Assembly (NCBI GenBank): GCA_902806105.1
Contig: CADCVI010000089.1
Location: 1-38,605 of the forward strand
From: an uncultured Rubrobacteraceae bacterium
Lineage (GTDB): Bacteria; Actinomycetota; Rubrobacteria; Rubrobacterales; Rubrobacteraceae
Direction: 5' to 3'
DNA: 38,605 bases
Below are positions 21,517 through 29,482 of this stretch, piece after piece. Position 1 is the stretch's first letter; every line of letters begins with the position of its first letter. Position numbers and translations under genes: made by a program. The notes under the pieces are model-generated. The model was given only the letters and a program-made list of their open reading frames with translations, had not been told where the DNA came from and did not search any database.

Positions 21517-22650
21517 TCAGTCCTGCGTTTCGGCCGGGGCCTCGGCCATCGCCGGACGGGTCCCTTCTATAAGGTAGGCGACGACGTCCAGGAAGTCGCC
21601 GCTCTCCTCGTAGACGCGGCGCTGGTGCTGGCTGCCGGTGCCGCCCTCCACGATCTCCAGGATGCTCAGAAGCTCTGCCTCGCACCTCAGGTCCTGGCTC
21701 ACGGGGCGTAGCTCCTCCACGATGGCGCGTGCCACGTCGCGGGCCGGGACGTTCGTGCGCCTGTCCAAATCGTAGAAGGCGGCGTCCAGGCCGTGGCGGG
21801 AGGCGCGCCACTTGTTCTCGAGGGCGAGCTCGCGGTGGTAGGGGCCCTTAGGGGGCGTAGAGAGCGCGCTCACGACGAGGCACTGGGTCAGGGCGGTGAG
21901 GGCGACGGCGTGGTCGAGCCTCGTCTGGGAGTCCAGGATGCGCAGCTCTATCGTCCCGATCCTCGCGTGGGGCCGGACGTCCCACCAGCAGAAGGTGTAG
22001 TCGTCCATCGCCCCGGATCCGACCATCAGGTCCACGTAGGACTCGAAGGACTCGTAGTCGGGGAAGGCGGGGGGGAGGCCGGCGCGCGGGAAGGTCTCGA
22101 AGATCTTGACGCGCGTCGACTCGAAGCCCGTGTCCCTGCCCTGCCAGAACGGCGAGTTCGACGAGAGGGCCAGGAGGAGCGGCGCCCACTCCGAGAGGCG
22201 GTTGTGCGCCTCTATAACCTCGTCTTCTCCCGGGACGGCGATGTGGACGTGCTGGCCGAAGATGACCTCGCGCTCGGCGACCCAGCGCAGCGTTCGGATC
22301 ACCTTTCGGTAACGGTCCTGGTCCGTGATCTTCTGGTCGCGGTAACGCGAGAAGGGGTGCGTCCCGGCGCTCGCCAGCGCCGCCCCGCAGGCCGCGGTCC
22401 AGGACCCGACCCGGTTCCGAAGCTCCCTGAGCCTCTCCTCCGCGTCTGCGACGGTGGCGCACGGGGGCGTCTTTATCTCCAGGACGGACTGGAAGAGCTC
22501 GTAGGAGACGGCATCGCTCAGGTCCTCGGGCAGGCGCGCCATGACCTCTTCGATCTTGGAGACGAGCTCACCGGTGCTGGCGTCGACGATGTGGAGCTCC
22601 TCCTCCACACCCAGGGCGTACCCCCGACTGCCCTTGAACTCTACCGTCAT
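21517..22650 (-). CDS. Carboxylate-amine ligase, glutamate-cysteine ligase GCS2 (YbdK-like)
   Basis: A 377-residue ligase of the GCS2/YbdK family, which joins glutamate to an amine such as cysteine with ATP. Conserved parts are LGVEEELHIVDASTGELV near the start, LEIKTPPC, SAGTHPFSRY, IFGQHVHIAVPGED, and FCWWDVRPHARIGTIELRILD in the middle. The length is typical of YbdK-type members, which are often weak ligases of uncertain substrate; an EgtA-like or glutathione-like role cannot be decided here. The start is ATG at 22650 with GAGGGAGGG upstream. A possible TACCAT box lies in the 111-base gap before it. It points towards the convergent SnoaL-like gene. Confidence 0.88.
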   Translation of the reverse strand: MTVEFKGSRGYALGVEEELHIVDASTGELVSKIEEVMARLPEDLSDAVSYELFQSVLEIKTPPCATVADAEERLRELRNRVGSWTAACGAALASAGTHPFSRYRDQKITDQDRYRKVIRTLRWVAEREVIFGQHVHIAVPGEDEVIEAHNRLSEWAPLLLALSSNSPFWQGRDTGFESTRVKIFETFPRAGLPPAFPDYESFESYVDLMVGSGAMDDYTFCWWDVRPHARIGTIELRILDSQTRLDHAVALTALTQCLVVSALSTPPKGPYHRELALENKWRASRHGLDAAFYDLDRRTNVPARDVARAIVEELRPVSQDLRCEAELLSILEIVEGGTGSQHQRRVYEESGDFLDVVAYLIEGTRPAMAEAPAETQD

Positions 22651-22761
22651 CGGCCCTCCCTCATCTCCGCGGCGAACGGACCCGCGCTCTCACGAGCCCG
22701 TATGGTAGCCCTTTTACCCCGGCCCCGCGCGTGGACGGGGGAGCCGCGCATCGAACAGCGT

Positions 22762-23715
22762 TCACCGGCCTGCGCCCGCGTCCTTCCCGGAGGGTACGGC
22801 CTTCCCCGGTCCGACCTGGGCGAGCGCCGCGCCCGCGAGGACGAGCAGCGCCCCCAGAACCTTGAGCGCCGTAAGGTCCTCCCCGAGCAACAGCACCCCG
22901 AGCGCCCCCGCCACGACGGGCTCGACCGTCGCCACGATCGCCGCCCTCCCCGCCTCCAGCCTCCTCAGCCCGAACGTGTACAGGGCGAAGGCGAGAGCGG
23001 TGTGGACAACGGCGAGCATCAACAGCAGCGCATAGCACCACAGGGGGAGACCGGCGAGGGTGCCGAGGGATGGGAGGGCGAAGGCCACGAGCAGGACAGC
23101 GCCGAAGCCGAGGGCGTAGCTCAGTATGACGGATGGTGCGAGGCGGCCCGCCACGGGCTTGCCGAAGATGGAGTACATCCCGTACGTCAGCCCTGCGAGC
23201 AGACCAGTCACGAGCACGAACGGCGCGACCTCCAGGGTCGTGGGGTCGTACGCTCCTACCACCAAGACGATGCCAGCGAAGGTCAGCCCGAGCGCCAGGA
23301 TCCGCGTGATCCCGAGCGGCTCCCTCAGGAAGGCCCATGCAAGCAGGGTCACGAACGCCGGCGAGCTGTACAGGAGGATCGACGCCGTCCCGACGGCGCT
23401 CTCGCGCACTGTAAAGAAATACAGCAGGTAGAAGGCCCCGATCCCGACGAGCCCCAGAGGCGCGAGAAACACCAGATCTCCCCGCGAAACCCGCAGGCCT
23501 CCGAGCCCGCGCGTCAGGGCGAGAAAGAGCAGCACTGCCGCCCACCCTACCACGGCCCGGAAAGCCACCAGCGCCTCGAACGAGACACCCTCCGCGTACA
23601 GGAGCTTGGCGAAGTATCCCAGGGTGCCCCAGGTCGAGGCCGCGGCCGCGACGGCAAGCACCCCGACCATCCTGTCCCCCATCAACCTCTGAGTACTCGA
23701 TCCTTTGTGGCGCAC
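22762..23715 (-). CDS. EamA/DMT superfamily transporter
   Basis: A 317-residue membrane protein with ten predicted spans in two EamA repeats. The first repeat runs from about residues 16-150 (STWGTLGYFAKLLYAEGVSF, LLYSSPAFVTLLAWAFLREPL) and the second from about 160-300 (the FALYTFGLRRLEAGRAAIVA part and LGVLLLGEDLTALKVLGALL). The family exports amino acids or other metabolites; the substrate is unknown. The start is GTG at 23715, 8 nt behind a TATCAT box; an internal ATG 12 codons on, with GAGG before it, is an alternative. It lies between the RTX-repeat gene and the GCS2 gene, all on the minus strand. Confidence 0.9.
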   Translation of the reverse strand: MRHKGSSTQRLMGDRMVGVLAVAAAASTWGTLGYFAKLLYAEGVSFEALVAFRAVVGWAAVLLFLALTRGLGGLRVSRGDLVFLAPLGLVGIGAFYLLYFFTVRESAVGTASILLYSSPAFVTLLAWAFLREPLGITRILALGLTFAGIVLVVGAYDPTTLEVAPFVLVTGLLAGLTYGMYSIFGKPVAGRLAPSVILSYALGFGAVLLVAFALPSLGTLAGLPLWCYALLLMLAVVHTALAFALYTFGLRRLEAGRAAIVATVEPVVAGALGVLLLGEDLTALKVLGALLVLAGAALAQVGPGKAVPSGKDAGAGR

Positions 23716-23723
23716 GGAGCCCG

Positions 23724-23729
23724 ATGATA
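23724..23729 (-). promoter_or_regulatory. Leaderless-type -10 box for the EamA gene
   Basis: TATCAT on the minus strand ends 8 nt before GTG 23715, the same geometry as at the kinase and pknB starts. Confidence 0.5.
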
Positions 23730-23758
23730 CTGCTTCACGAGGGGATGATCGCGCAGAA

Positions 23759-23784
23759 GGGACCGGGGCGTAAACCCCGGTCCC
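23759..23784 (-). terminator. Hairpin terminator after the RTX-repeat gene
   Basis: A perfect 10-bp stem (GGGACCGGGG and its complement) with a six-base loop lies about 45 bases past the stop of the RTX-repeat gene. On the minus strand it is followed by only a short TTCT, so it is a weak or Rho-assisted type. It also separates this gene from the EamA promoter. Confidence 0.6.
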
Positions 23785-23827
23785 CTGTTCAGCCGGGGGC
23801 CACCGGCGCTCCGCGGCCGCTTCTGCT

Positions 23828-24268
23828 CTAGTTTATGACCTCGCAGGCGGCCCTATTGTCGAACACGTCCGCGCTGTCGGCGTCCACCCGATCGAAGCCG
23901 CCGTCGCAGGCGATCCTGTCCCTCACTCCATCGTCTGCGAAGATGTTGTCGTTCCCCTTGCCGCCGCGGATCTCGTCCCGGCCCCTGGCGCCCTCCAGCC
24001 TCGGATCGGACCCCTCGTTGCCCTCGATCAGGTCTGCCCCGCGGCCGCCGAGGATCCTGTCGGCTCCGCTGTTGCCGAAGAGGGCGTCCCCGCCGTCCCT
24101 GCCCCTTATGAGGTCGTCGCCGCCCCTGCCAAAGATCGTGTCGGGATTGTCGGTGCCAACGATGTTGTTGTTCCTGTCGTTGCCCGTGATCGTCGCCGCG
24201 AGCGCTACCCCGGCGACCAGCAGAACCATTATCCCCACCGTCACGAACAAACCTACCGCACGCCTCAT
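23828..24268 (-). CDS. Secreted RTX-type calcium-binding repeat protein
   Basis: A 146-residue secreted protein. Residues 1-24 are a signal peptide (RRAVGLFVTVGIMVLLVAG core, AxA-like end). From about residue 36 come six to seven nonapeptide repeats of the hemolysin type (GGxGxDxUx), such as GRGGDDLIRG, GGRGADLIEG and GGKGNDNIF, which fold into a calcium-binding beta-roll. The last 30 residues carry two Cys (ACDGG and AACEV), probably a disulfide cap common in small actinobacterial versions. There is no enzymatic domain, so it is a bare beta-roll. The ATG start at 24268 has GAGGGAG upstream. A hairpin terminator follows the gene. Confidence 0.9.
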   Translation of the reverse strand: MRRAVGLFVTVGIMVLLVAGVALAATITGNDRNNNIVGTDNPDTIFGRGGDDLIRGRDGGDALFGNSGADRILGGRGADLIEGNEGSDPRLEGARGRDEIRGGKGNDNIFADDGVRDRIACDGGFDRVDADSADVFDNRAACEVIN

Positions 24269-24455
24269 CTGTGTGCTCCCTCGCTCATCTTCCTACCTCG
24301 GTATCTTGTGTCCAACGTTGATAGCGCCCAGATATCCTCCCTCACCCGAAATCGACGACGACCCAACCGTGCCTGATGCGACCCTACTGCGTGTTTCGGG
24401 ACGACGGTAGGGAGGAGACGAAACATTTTTCACGGATTTCGCATGGGCGGTCGGG

Positions 24456-26330
24456 CTAGTGCCGGTCGAGCTTGCGCGCGACCTCGTTGACGCCGAGCCG
24501 GAAGCAGATTGAGCGGCCGTGGGGACAGGTGGCGGGGAGGCGGCTGTTCAGCCAGCTCCTTATCAGCGCCTCCATCTCGGCCTGGGAGAGCTTGTCGCCG
24601 AGCTTGACGGCGGAGTGGCAGGCTATGGTGGCGAGGATGTGGTCCTCGCGGCGACGCCCCGGACCGGTGCCCCGTGCGGCGGAGAGCGCCTCCTTGAACG
24701 CACCCGCGACGTCGCGGCCGGCGAGGGTGGAGATGACGGCCGTAACCCTGAAGGAGTTCGGGCCGAAGGGCTCGGCCTCGAAGCCGTAGACGGCGAGCTC
24801 TTCGAGGTAGCCCTCGGCCGACTCGGCCTCCGCCTGGGGCAGCTCCACGACCTCCGGGACGAGCAGGGCCTGCGTGGTCGGCAGGGAGCCCTCCTCCGCG
24901 TCCGTGAGCCCGTCCAGGATGGCCCGCTCGTGGGCGACGTGCTGGTCGATTACCCACATAGCACCCGGCTCCTCGACGAGGATGTAGCCGGCGGCGAGCT
25001 GCCCGATCACCCGCAGCTCATCCACGCTAGCCCGGGGCAGGGCGCCCCTCTCCGGCGGCTCGAAGGCCTCGGGTTCACGCCGTAACGTCCCGGGCTCGGA
25101 GAGGGGCTGTGAGGCCCGCGCGAGCCTCTCCCGGACCTCGTTCAGGTCGCGCCTCGGGGCGGATGGCCCGAGAGGGTTCGACGGCGAGGGGTAGTCGGGG
25201 CGGCGTTCGGCGACGCGGCCGTACCGCTCTTCCTGCGGGGGGTACGGCCGCGAGGGCGGCAGGCTCTCCTGGGTGTAGGAGGGCTCGGTTGGTCGGGGGA
25301 CGGAGGTCGGCGGGGTAGGGCGCCACTCTATCGCCTCCCGGACGGCCGAGGCGACGGCGGCGCGGGCGGCGCGCTCCTCGGAGAAGCGGACCACCTGCTT
25401 TGTAGGGTGCACGTTCACGTCGACGCGGCGCGGGTCCACCTCTATCCGGAGGGCGACCGGCGGGTAGCGGCCCGAGGGGAGGGTGGAGCGGTAGGCGTCG
25501 TCGATGCCGCGGGTCAGGTTCTCCGCCCGCACCCACCGGTCGTTTACCGAGATCGTCTGGCGCGCCCGGCTCGACTCCGTCAGGCTCGGGAGAGCCGCGT
25601 AGCCGGAGACCCGGAACGCCCCGGACTCGTACTCCACAGGCCGCATGGAACGGGCCCTCGCGACCCCGTGGACCTGCGCGAGGCGCTCCAGGAGGTTCCC
25701 TTCCCCGCTCGCGGAGAGCGAGAGGTAGTCGCGGCCGCCCTCCGAGAGCCTGAACGCGACCGCCGGGTGGGTTACCGCGAGGTGCGTCATCGTCTCCAGG
25801 ATGGCGGCCCGCTCGGCGCGGGGGCCCTTCAAGAAAGCGCGGCGCGCAGGGACGTTGTAGAAGAGGCGGTCTACCAGGATCGTCGTCCCCTTCGGGTGCG
25901 AGGCAGGAAGGACCTTCGCCTCGCCGCCCCCGTCCACCGTGACCTTCGTGCCGGCACCCTCGCCGGTCGAGGTGGTCAGGCAGAACGAGGAGACGCTCGC
26001 GATGGAGGGGAGGGCCTCGCCGCGAAAACCCATGGTCAGGACGCTCTCGAGGTCGCCGACGGCCCGGATCTTGCTGGTCGCGTGCCGCACGACGGAGAGG
26101 GCGGCATCTTCAGGGGTCATCCCCACGCCGTCGTCGCGGATCAGGATGTGCGACGTACCCCCGTCGCCGAGCTCGACCTCGACCCGCGAGGCCCCGGCGT
26201 CCAGGGAGTTCTCTACAAGCTCCTTGACCACGGAGGCCGGACGGTCCACCACCTCACCGGCCGCGACCTGCTGGGCGACCCTCGCGTCGAGGACCCGGAT
26301 GCTGGCGCGCTCGTTGCCCTTCTCTGCCAC
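24456..26330 (-). CDS. mutL: DNA mismatch repair protein MutL
   Basis: A 624-residue MutL. The GHKL ATPase shows ENSLDAG (40-46), DDGVGM (66-71) and GFRGEAL (101-107); the transducer domain follows to about 330, then a Pro/Arg-rich linker (about 335-425) and the dimerisation/endonuclease domain. In that domain DQHVAHERAIL (about 468-478), ACHSAVK and CPHGRS near the C-terminus are the endonuclease metal-site motifs, though the last Glu of DQHAX2EX4E is Asp here. It coordinates strand nicking after MutS recognises a mismatch. mutS is not in the window. The start is GTG at 26330, six bases behind TAGAAT, without a ribosome binding site. Most classical Actinobacteria lack MutL, which bears on the organism guess. 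Confidence 0.96.
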   Translation of the reverse strand: MAEKGNERASIRVLDARVAQQVAAGEVVDRPASVVKELVENSLDAGASRVEVELGDGGTSHILIRDDGVGMTPEDAALSVVRHATSKIRAVGDLESVLTMGFRGEALPSIASVSSFCLTTSTGEGAGTKVTVDGGGEAKVLPASHPKGTTILVDRLFYNVPARRAFLKGPRAERAAILETMTHLAVTHPAVAFRLSEGGRDYLSLSASGEGNLLERLAQVHGVARARSMRPVEYESGAFRVSGYAALPSLTESSRARQTISVNDRWVRAENLTRGIDDAYRSTLPSGRYPPVALRIEVDPRRVDVNVHPTKQVVRFSEERAARAAVASAVREAIEWRPTPPTSVPRPTEPSYTQESLPPSRPYPPQEERYGRVAERRPDYPSPSNPLGPSAPRRDLNEVRERLARASQPLSEPGTLRREPEAFEPPERGALPRASVDELRVIGQLAAGYILVEEPGAMWVIDQHVAHERAILDGLTDAEEGSLPTTQALLVPEVVELPQAEAESAEGYLEELAVYGFEAEPFGPNSFRVTAVISTLAGRDVAGAFKEALSAARGTGPGRRREDHILATIACHSAVKLGDKLSQAEMEALIRSWLNSRLPATCPHGRSICFRLGVNEVARKLDRH

Positions 26331-26336
26331 AAGCCG

Positions 26337-26342
26337 ATTCTA
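26337..26342 (-). promoter_or_regulatory. -10 box for mutL
   Basis: TAGAAT on the minus strand ends six bases before GTG 26330. A leaderless transcript is likely. The region up to 26415 is shared with the divergent accB promoter. Confidence 0.5.
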
Positions 26343-26415
26343 CACGCGCCACCGCCCTTTCCCATCCATCTACCGCGTTGACCTGCTTCCGCTCCAACGC
26401 GGGGCGTCTAACGTG

Positions 26416-26421
26416 TACAAT
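26416..26421 (+). promoter_or_regulatory. -10 box of the accB-accC operon
   Basis: TACAAT ends 8 nt before the ATG of a seven-codon leader ORF (26430) and 28 nt before the accB start. The spacing to the small ORF matches the leaderless pattern seen elsewhere. Confidence 0.55.
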
Positions 26422-26429
26422 CCGAGGCT

Positions 26430-26453
26430 ATGCCGAAGAGGAGAACACGTTGA
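26430..26453 (+). CDS. Seven-codon basic leader peptide MPKRRTR before accB
   Basis: ATG at 26430 opens a seven-residue, strongly basic peptide whose TGA overlaps the accB TTG start (TTGA). It sits exactly 8 nt behind the TACAAT box, the position of leaderless starts in this window, and contains the accB ribosome binding site GAGGAG. If translated, it would couple or tune accB initiation. No direct proof of translation. Confidence 0.35.
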   Translation: MPKRRTR

Positions 26454-26947
26454 ACAACGGCGGAGAACCGAGGAGCGAGAAGGGGAAGAGGTTGCCCCTC
26501 GATGACGTCGGGCGCCTCGTCGAGCTTCTCGCAGAGAGCGGGGTCGGCGAGATCCGGGTTCGACAGGGCGAGCTGGAGATTACCGTCAAGGCGAAGGCGG
26601 AGGTTTCCGTGGCAGCGGCGCTTCCTGCCCCCGAGCCGCGGGCCCACGGTCTGAACGCCCCCGAGGTGTCGACCATCGAGACGGTGGCCGAGGCTTCCAA
26701 CGGCCTGCACGCGGTCCGCTCCCCGGTCGTCGGTACCTTCTACAGGGCGCCGGCGCCGGGTGAGGGGCCGTACGTCGAGGTTGGGGATACCGTCAGGGCG
26801 GGGCAGACGCTGTGCATCGTCGAGGCGATGAAGCTGATGAACGAGATCCCCTCCGACGTCTCCGGCGAGGTCATCGAGGTGCTCGCCGAGAACTCTGGCG
26901 GGGTCGAGTACGACCAGCCGCTCTTCAACATCCGCCCCGAAGCCTAA
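26450..26947 (+). CDS. accB: Biotin carboxyl carrier protein of acetyl-CoA carboxylase
   Basis: A 165-residue biotin carboxyl carrier. The C-terminal biotinyl domain (about residues 88-165) carries the EAMKLMNE motif with biotin-accepting Lys128, and VGTFYRAPAPGEGPYVEVGD at its start. The N-terminal part has a short helix domain and an Ala/Pro linker (about 50-85). The start is TTG at 26450, with GAGGAG six bases before it; an upstream ATG at 26378 in the same frame would precede the promoter and gives no family-like sequence. The biotin carboxylase gene follows after 19 bases. Together they form the first half-reaction of acetyl-CoA carboxylase; carboxyltransferase genes are not in the window. 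Confidence 0.93.
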   Translation: MNNGGEPRSEKGKRLPLDDVGRLVELLAESGVGEIRVRQGELEITVKAKAEVSVAAALPAPEPRAHGLNAPEVSTIETVAEASNGLHAVRSPVVGTFYRAPAPGEGPYVEVGDTVRAGQTLCIVEAMKLMNEIPSDVSGEVIEVLAENSGGVEYDQPLFNIRPEA

Positions 26948-26966
26948 GGGCGGGGGCGGCGACTTC

Positions 26967-28355
26967 TTGCTGAACAAGGTTCTGGTGGCGAACCGCGGTG
27001 AGATCGCGCTGCGGATTATCCGCGCCTGCCGCGAGCTCGGGATCCGGTCCGTCGCCGTCTACTCCACGGCCGACGCGGACTCCCTGCACCGCCTCCTCGC
27101 GGACGAGGCTGTCTGCATAGGGCCCGCGCATCCTTCGGGCAGCTACCTGAACATCCCGGCGATCATCTCCGCCGCCGAGCTCCGGGGCGCAGACGCCATC
27201 CACCCCGGATACGGCTTTCTCGCCGAGAACGCGCGCTTCGCCGAGATCTGCGAGGCGTGCAACATAAAGTTCGTCGGCCCCCGCTCGGAGACGATAGCCC
27301 TGATGGGCGACAAGGTCTCCGCCCGGCGCGCCGCCGCCGAGGCAGGGGTGCCGGTCACGCCGGGGAGCGACGGGCCGTGCAGGAGCGCCGCCGAGGTCAA
27401 GCACGTCGGCGCCGAGGTCGGGTATCCCCTCCTCATCAAGGCGAGCGCGGGCGGCGGGGGCAAGGGGATGCGCGTCGTCCGTTCGGAGGGCGAGGTCGAC
27501 GCCGCGTACTCCTCGGCGAGCCGCGAGGCGGGGGCCGCGTTCGGGGACGGTTCCGTCTACGCCGAGCGCTACCTGGAGAAGCTCCGCCACATCGAGGTTC
27601 AGGTCCTCACGGACGAGGACGGGGTCACGGCGGCCTTCCCCGAGAGGGATTGCTCCGTGCAGCGGCGTTATCAGAAGCTCCTCGAGGAGTCGCCGGCGCC
27701 GGCGCTGCCGGAGGCGGCGCGCGAGGGGATGAAAAAGGCCGCCGCCTCCCTCGTGGATCGCTTGGGCTACACGGGGGCGGGGACCGTCGAGTTCGTGTAC
27801 TCGGGGGGCGAGTACTACTTTATAGAGATGAACACCCGGCTCCAGGTCGAGCACCCAGTCACTGAGGAGGTCGCGGGGGTCGACCTCGTCGCCGAGCAGC
27901 TGAGGGTGGCGAGCGGCGAGGGGATCTCCGTCAGCGGCGAGGTGCCCGCCCGGGGGCACGCGATAGAGTTCCGGATCAACGCCGAGGACCCGAGGCGTGC
28001 CTTCCTGCCCCAGACCGGCCTCGTCGAGTTCTACAACCCGCCGGGCGGCCCCGGCGTCAGGGTCGACTCGCACCTCTACGCGGGCTACAAGGTCTCCCCC
28101 TACTACGACTCCCTGCTCGCCAAGCTTATAGTGCACGCCGAGAACAGGGACGCCGCCCTCCGGCGCGGGGCGCGGGCGCTCGACGAGTTCGCGCTCGCGG
28201 GCTTCGACACCACGCTGCCCCTGCACCTCGCCATCCTGGAGGATGAGGACTTCCGGCGCGGCGGGGTCCACACGGCCTTTCTCGCGGAGAGGGAGCTAAC
28301 GGGCGCCGGCGCCGGCCTGCCGAGGCTCGCCGCCGTCGGTAAATCCTCCGCCTGA
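26967..28355 (+). CDS. accC: Biotin carboxylase subunit of acetyl-CoA carboxylase
   Basis: A 462-residue biotin carboxylase that carboxylates the biotin on AccB with ATP and bicarbonate. It has the pre-ATP-grasp domain (KVLVANRGEIALRIIRACRE), the ATP-grasp with the Gly-rich loop AGGGGKGMRVV (about 162-172), the KLRHIEVQVL strand, the EMNTRLQVEHPVTE catalytic stretch (about 288-301), and the carboxylase C-domain ending near ILEDEDFRRGG. All signatures of AccC are intact and length is normal. The start is TTG at 26967, preceded by a G-rich stretch, 19 bases after accB. The C-terminus has a short variable tail. Confidence 0.96.
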   Translation: MLNKVLVANRGEIALRIIRACRELGIRSVAVYSTADADSLHRLLADEAVCIGPAHPSGSYLNIPAIISAAELRGADAIHPGYGFLAENARFAEICEACNIKFVGPRSETIALMGDKVSARRAAAEAGVPVTPGSDGPCRSAAEVKHVGAEVGYPLLIKASAGGGGKGMRVVRSEGEVDAAYSSASREAGAAFGDGSVYAERYLEKLRHIEVQVLTDEDGVTAAFPERDCSVQRRYQKLLEESPAPALPEAAREGMKKAAASLVDRLGYTGAGTVEFVYSGGEYYFIEMNTRLQVEHPVTEEVAGVDLVAEQLRVASGEGISVSGEVPARGHAIEFRINAEDPRRAFLPQTGLVEFYNPPGGPGVRVDSHLYAGYKVSPYYDSLLAKLIVHAENRDAALRRGARALDEFALAGFDTTLPLHLAILEDEDFRRGGVHTAFLAERELTGAGAGLPRLAAVGKSSA

Positions 28356-28560
28356 GACGGACCTCGCCCCTTCCTCGTCTCCGGGAGGGCGCGCTGGGTC
28401 CGGGCGTCGGGCTGTGGAGTCTTATCGGCCAAGGTTCCCGAGTGTAACCCGGTGCTACCCCGGCGGCCCGCTCAGCCGGGAGAGCCACGGGTAGGCGGGC
28501 AGGTGGTATCTTTTACTTCCCGGCGCACGGTCTCCGGGGAGAGTTCCGAGGAGGGGTCGT

Positions 28561-29388
28561 TTGGCGCAAGAGAGCGCACCGGAGTCCGAGAACGAGAGGT
28601 TGCTCTTCGGCGGGATGGCCCGCTGGGGAGGGGTAGATTTCTTCGGGCCAAGTTATGCCAGTTCGGCGCAGCGCAAGGACGGCAAGATCTACGTCTGGAT
28701 CGACCCGTTCAACGTGTGGCAGCCGGAGGGAACCCTCGGGCGCGTCCTCAAGCTGCCGATACTCCGCTCGATCTTCTTCTGGTTCCGCATCATATTGCAG
28801 CTTGCCGGATCTATCTGGACGCTCGTCTTCTTCGTCGCCATCATGGGCGTCCTGTGGCTCCTCGTCAGCCTCATGGAGCGCGGCACGGAGGCCGTCGGCG
28901 GCGCAACGGGCGAGGTCCTCGCCTTCTTCGCCGCGTTCCCGATCCTGCCGATCATGGCCCTCTTCTTCGCCGCGATGAAGTTCTCCTCTATCGGCCGCTA
29001 CCATGGCGCCGAGCACAAGGCCGTCGCCGCCTACGAGAAGTACGGCGAGGTAACGCTGGAGAACGCCAAGGGCGTCAGCCGCCTCCACCCGCGCTGCGGC
29101 ACCAACATACTCTTCTACATAACCCTCGCCGCCCTCGCCGACCCGTTCATAACCTGGGCCCCCTACGCCGCCCTCCAGTTCATCCTCATAAGCGAGGCCT
29201 GGTTTATCTTCGGCAAGACGCGCCCCTCCATCGCCGTCGGCAACTTCCTCCAGAAGTACCTCACGACCTCCGAGCCCGGCCGCAAGGAGCTCGAGGTCGC
29301 CGTCGAATCCCTCTCCGAGCTTATAAGGGCCGAGAAGGGCGAACGCACCGCCGCCAAGGAGCCGGTGCTCATCCCGGCCCGCTTCTAG
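28561..29388 (+). CDS. DUF1385 family membrane protein
   Basis: A 275-residue DUF1385 protein. It carries the family signatures LLFGGMARWGGVDFFGPSY at the start, IGRYHGAEHKAVAAYEKYG in the middle and VSRLHPRCGTNILFYITLA after it. Four to five membrane spans lie at about residues 75-100, 105-130, 165-190 and 215-240. The conserved His/Glu (HGAEHK) and HPRCG motifs sit near the membrane and hint at a metal or cofactor, but no function is established. The start is TTG at 28561 with GAGGAGGGG upstream. The 205-base gap before it holds a weak TATCTT box (28507-28512) and a small GAGACG/CGTCTC hairpin just after accC. Confidence 0.9.
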   Translation: MAQESAPESENERLLFGGMARWGGVDFFGPSYASSAQRKDGKIYVWIDPFNVWQPEGTLGRVLKLPILRSIFFWFRIILQLAGSIWTLVFFVAIMGVLWLLVSLMERGTEAVGGATGEVLAFFAAFPILPIMALFFAAMKFSSIGRYHGAEHKAVAAYEKYGEVTLENAKGVSRLHPRCGTNILFYITLAALADPFITWAPYAALQFILISEAWFIFGKTRPSIAVGNFLQKYLTTSEPGRKELEVAVESLSELIRAEKGERTAAKEPVLIPARF

Positions 29389-29422
29389 CAGTTCTACAAA
29401 CCCCGACTTTTCTTCGGAACAT

Positions 29423-29439
29423 TCTTGACCATTCGTTCC
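29423..29439 (-). promoter_or_regulatory. Putative TetR operator, copy 1
   Basis: Read on the minus strand this is GGAACGAATGGTCAAGA, overlapping the -35 element of the tetR promoter. The same sequence with two changes lies at 30108-30124 before the next gene. The imperfect dyad GAnC-N4-GnTC suits a TetR dimer. Confidence 0.5.
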
Positions 29440-29453
29440 AGATACTGTACGCT
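29425..29453 (+). promoter_or_regulatory. Promoter of the tetR gene
   Basis: TTGACC (29425-29430) and TACGCT (29448-29453) with a 17-bp spacer. The -35 lies within the putative operator, consistent with self-repression. Confidence 0.5.
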
Positions 29454-29482
29454 CCCCGTGCATCGGAATCGGGGAGGCGCGG

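Noticed and set aside
21793..23727. 644-codon plus-strand open frame opposite the GCS2 and EamA genes
   Set aside because: It crosses two well-supported minus-strand genes and their intergenic gap; sequence is low-complexity Arg/Glu/Gly without domains.
23900..24170. Repeated DNA in the RTX gene considered as a CRISPR or satellite array
   Set aside because: The repeats are protein-level nonapeptides with varying codons; spacing is 27 bases and there are no spacers.
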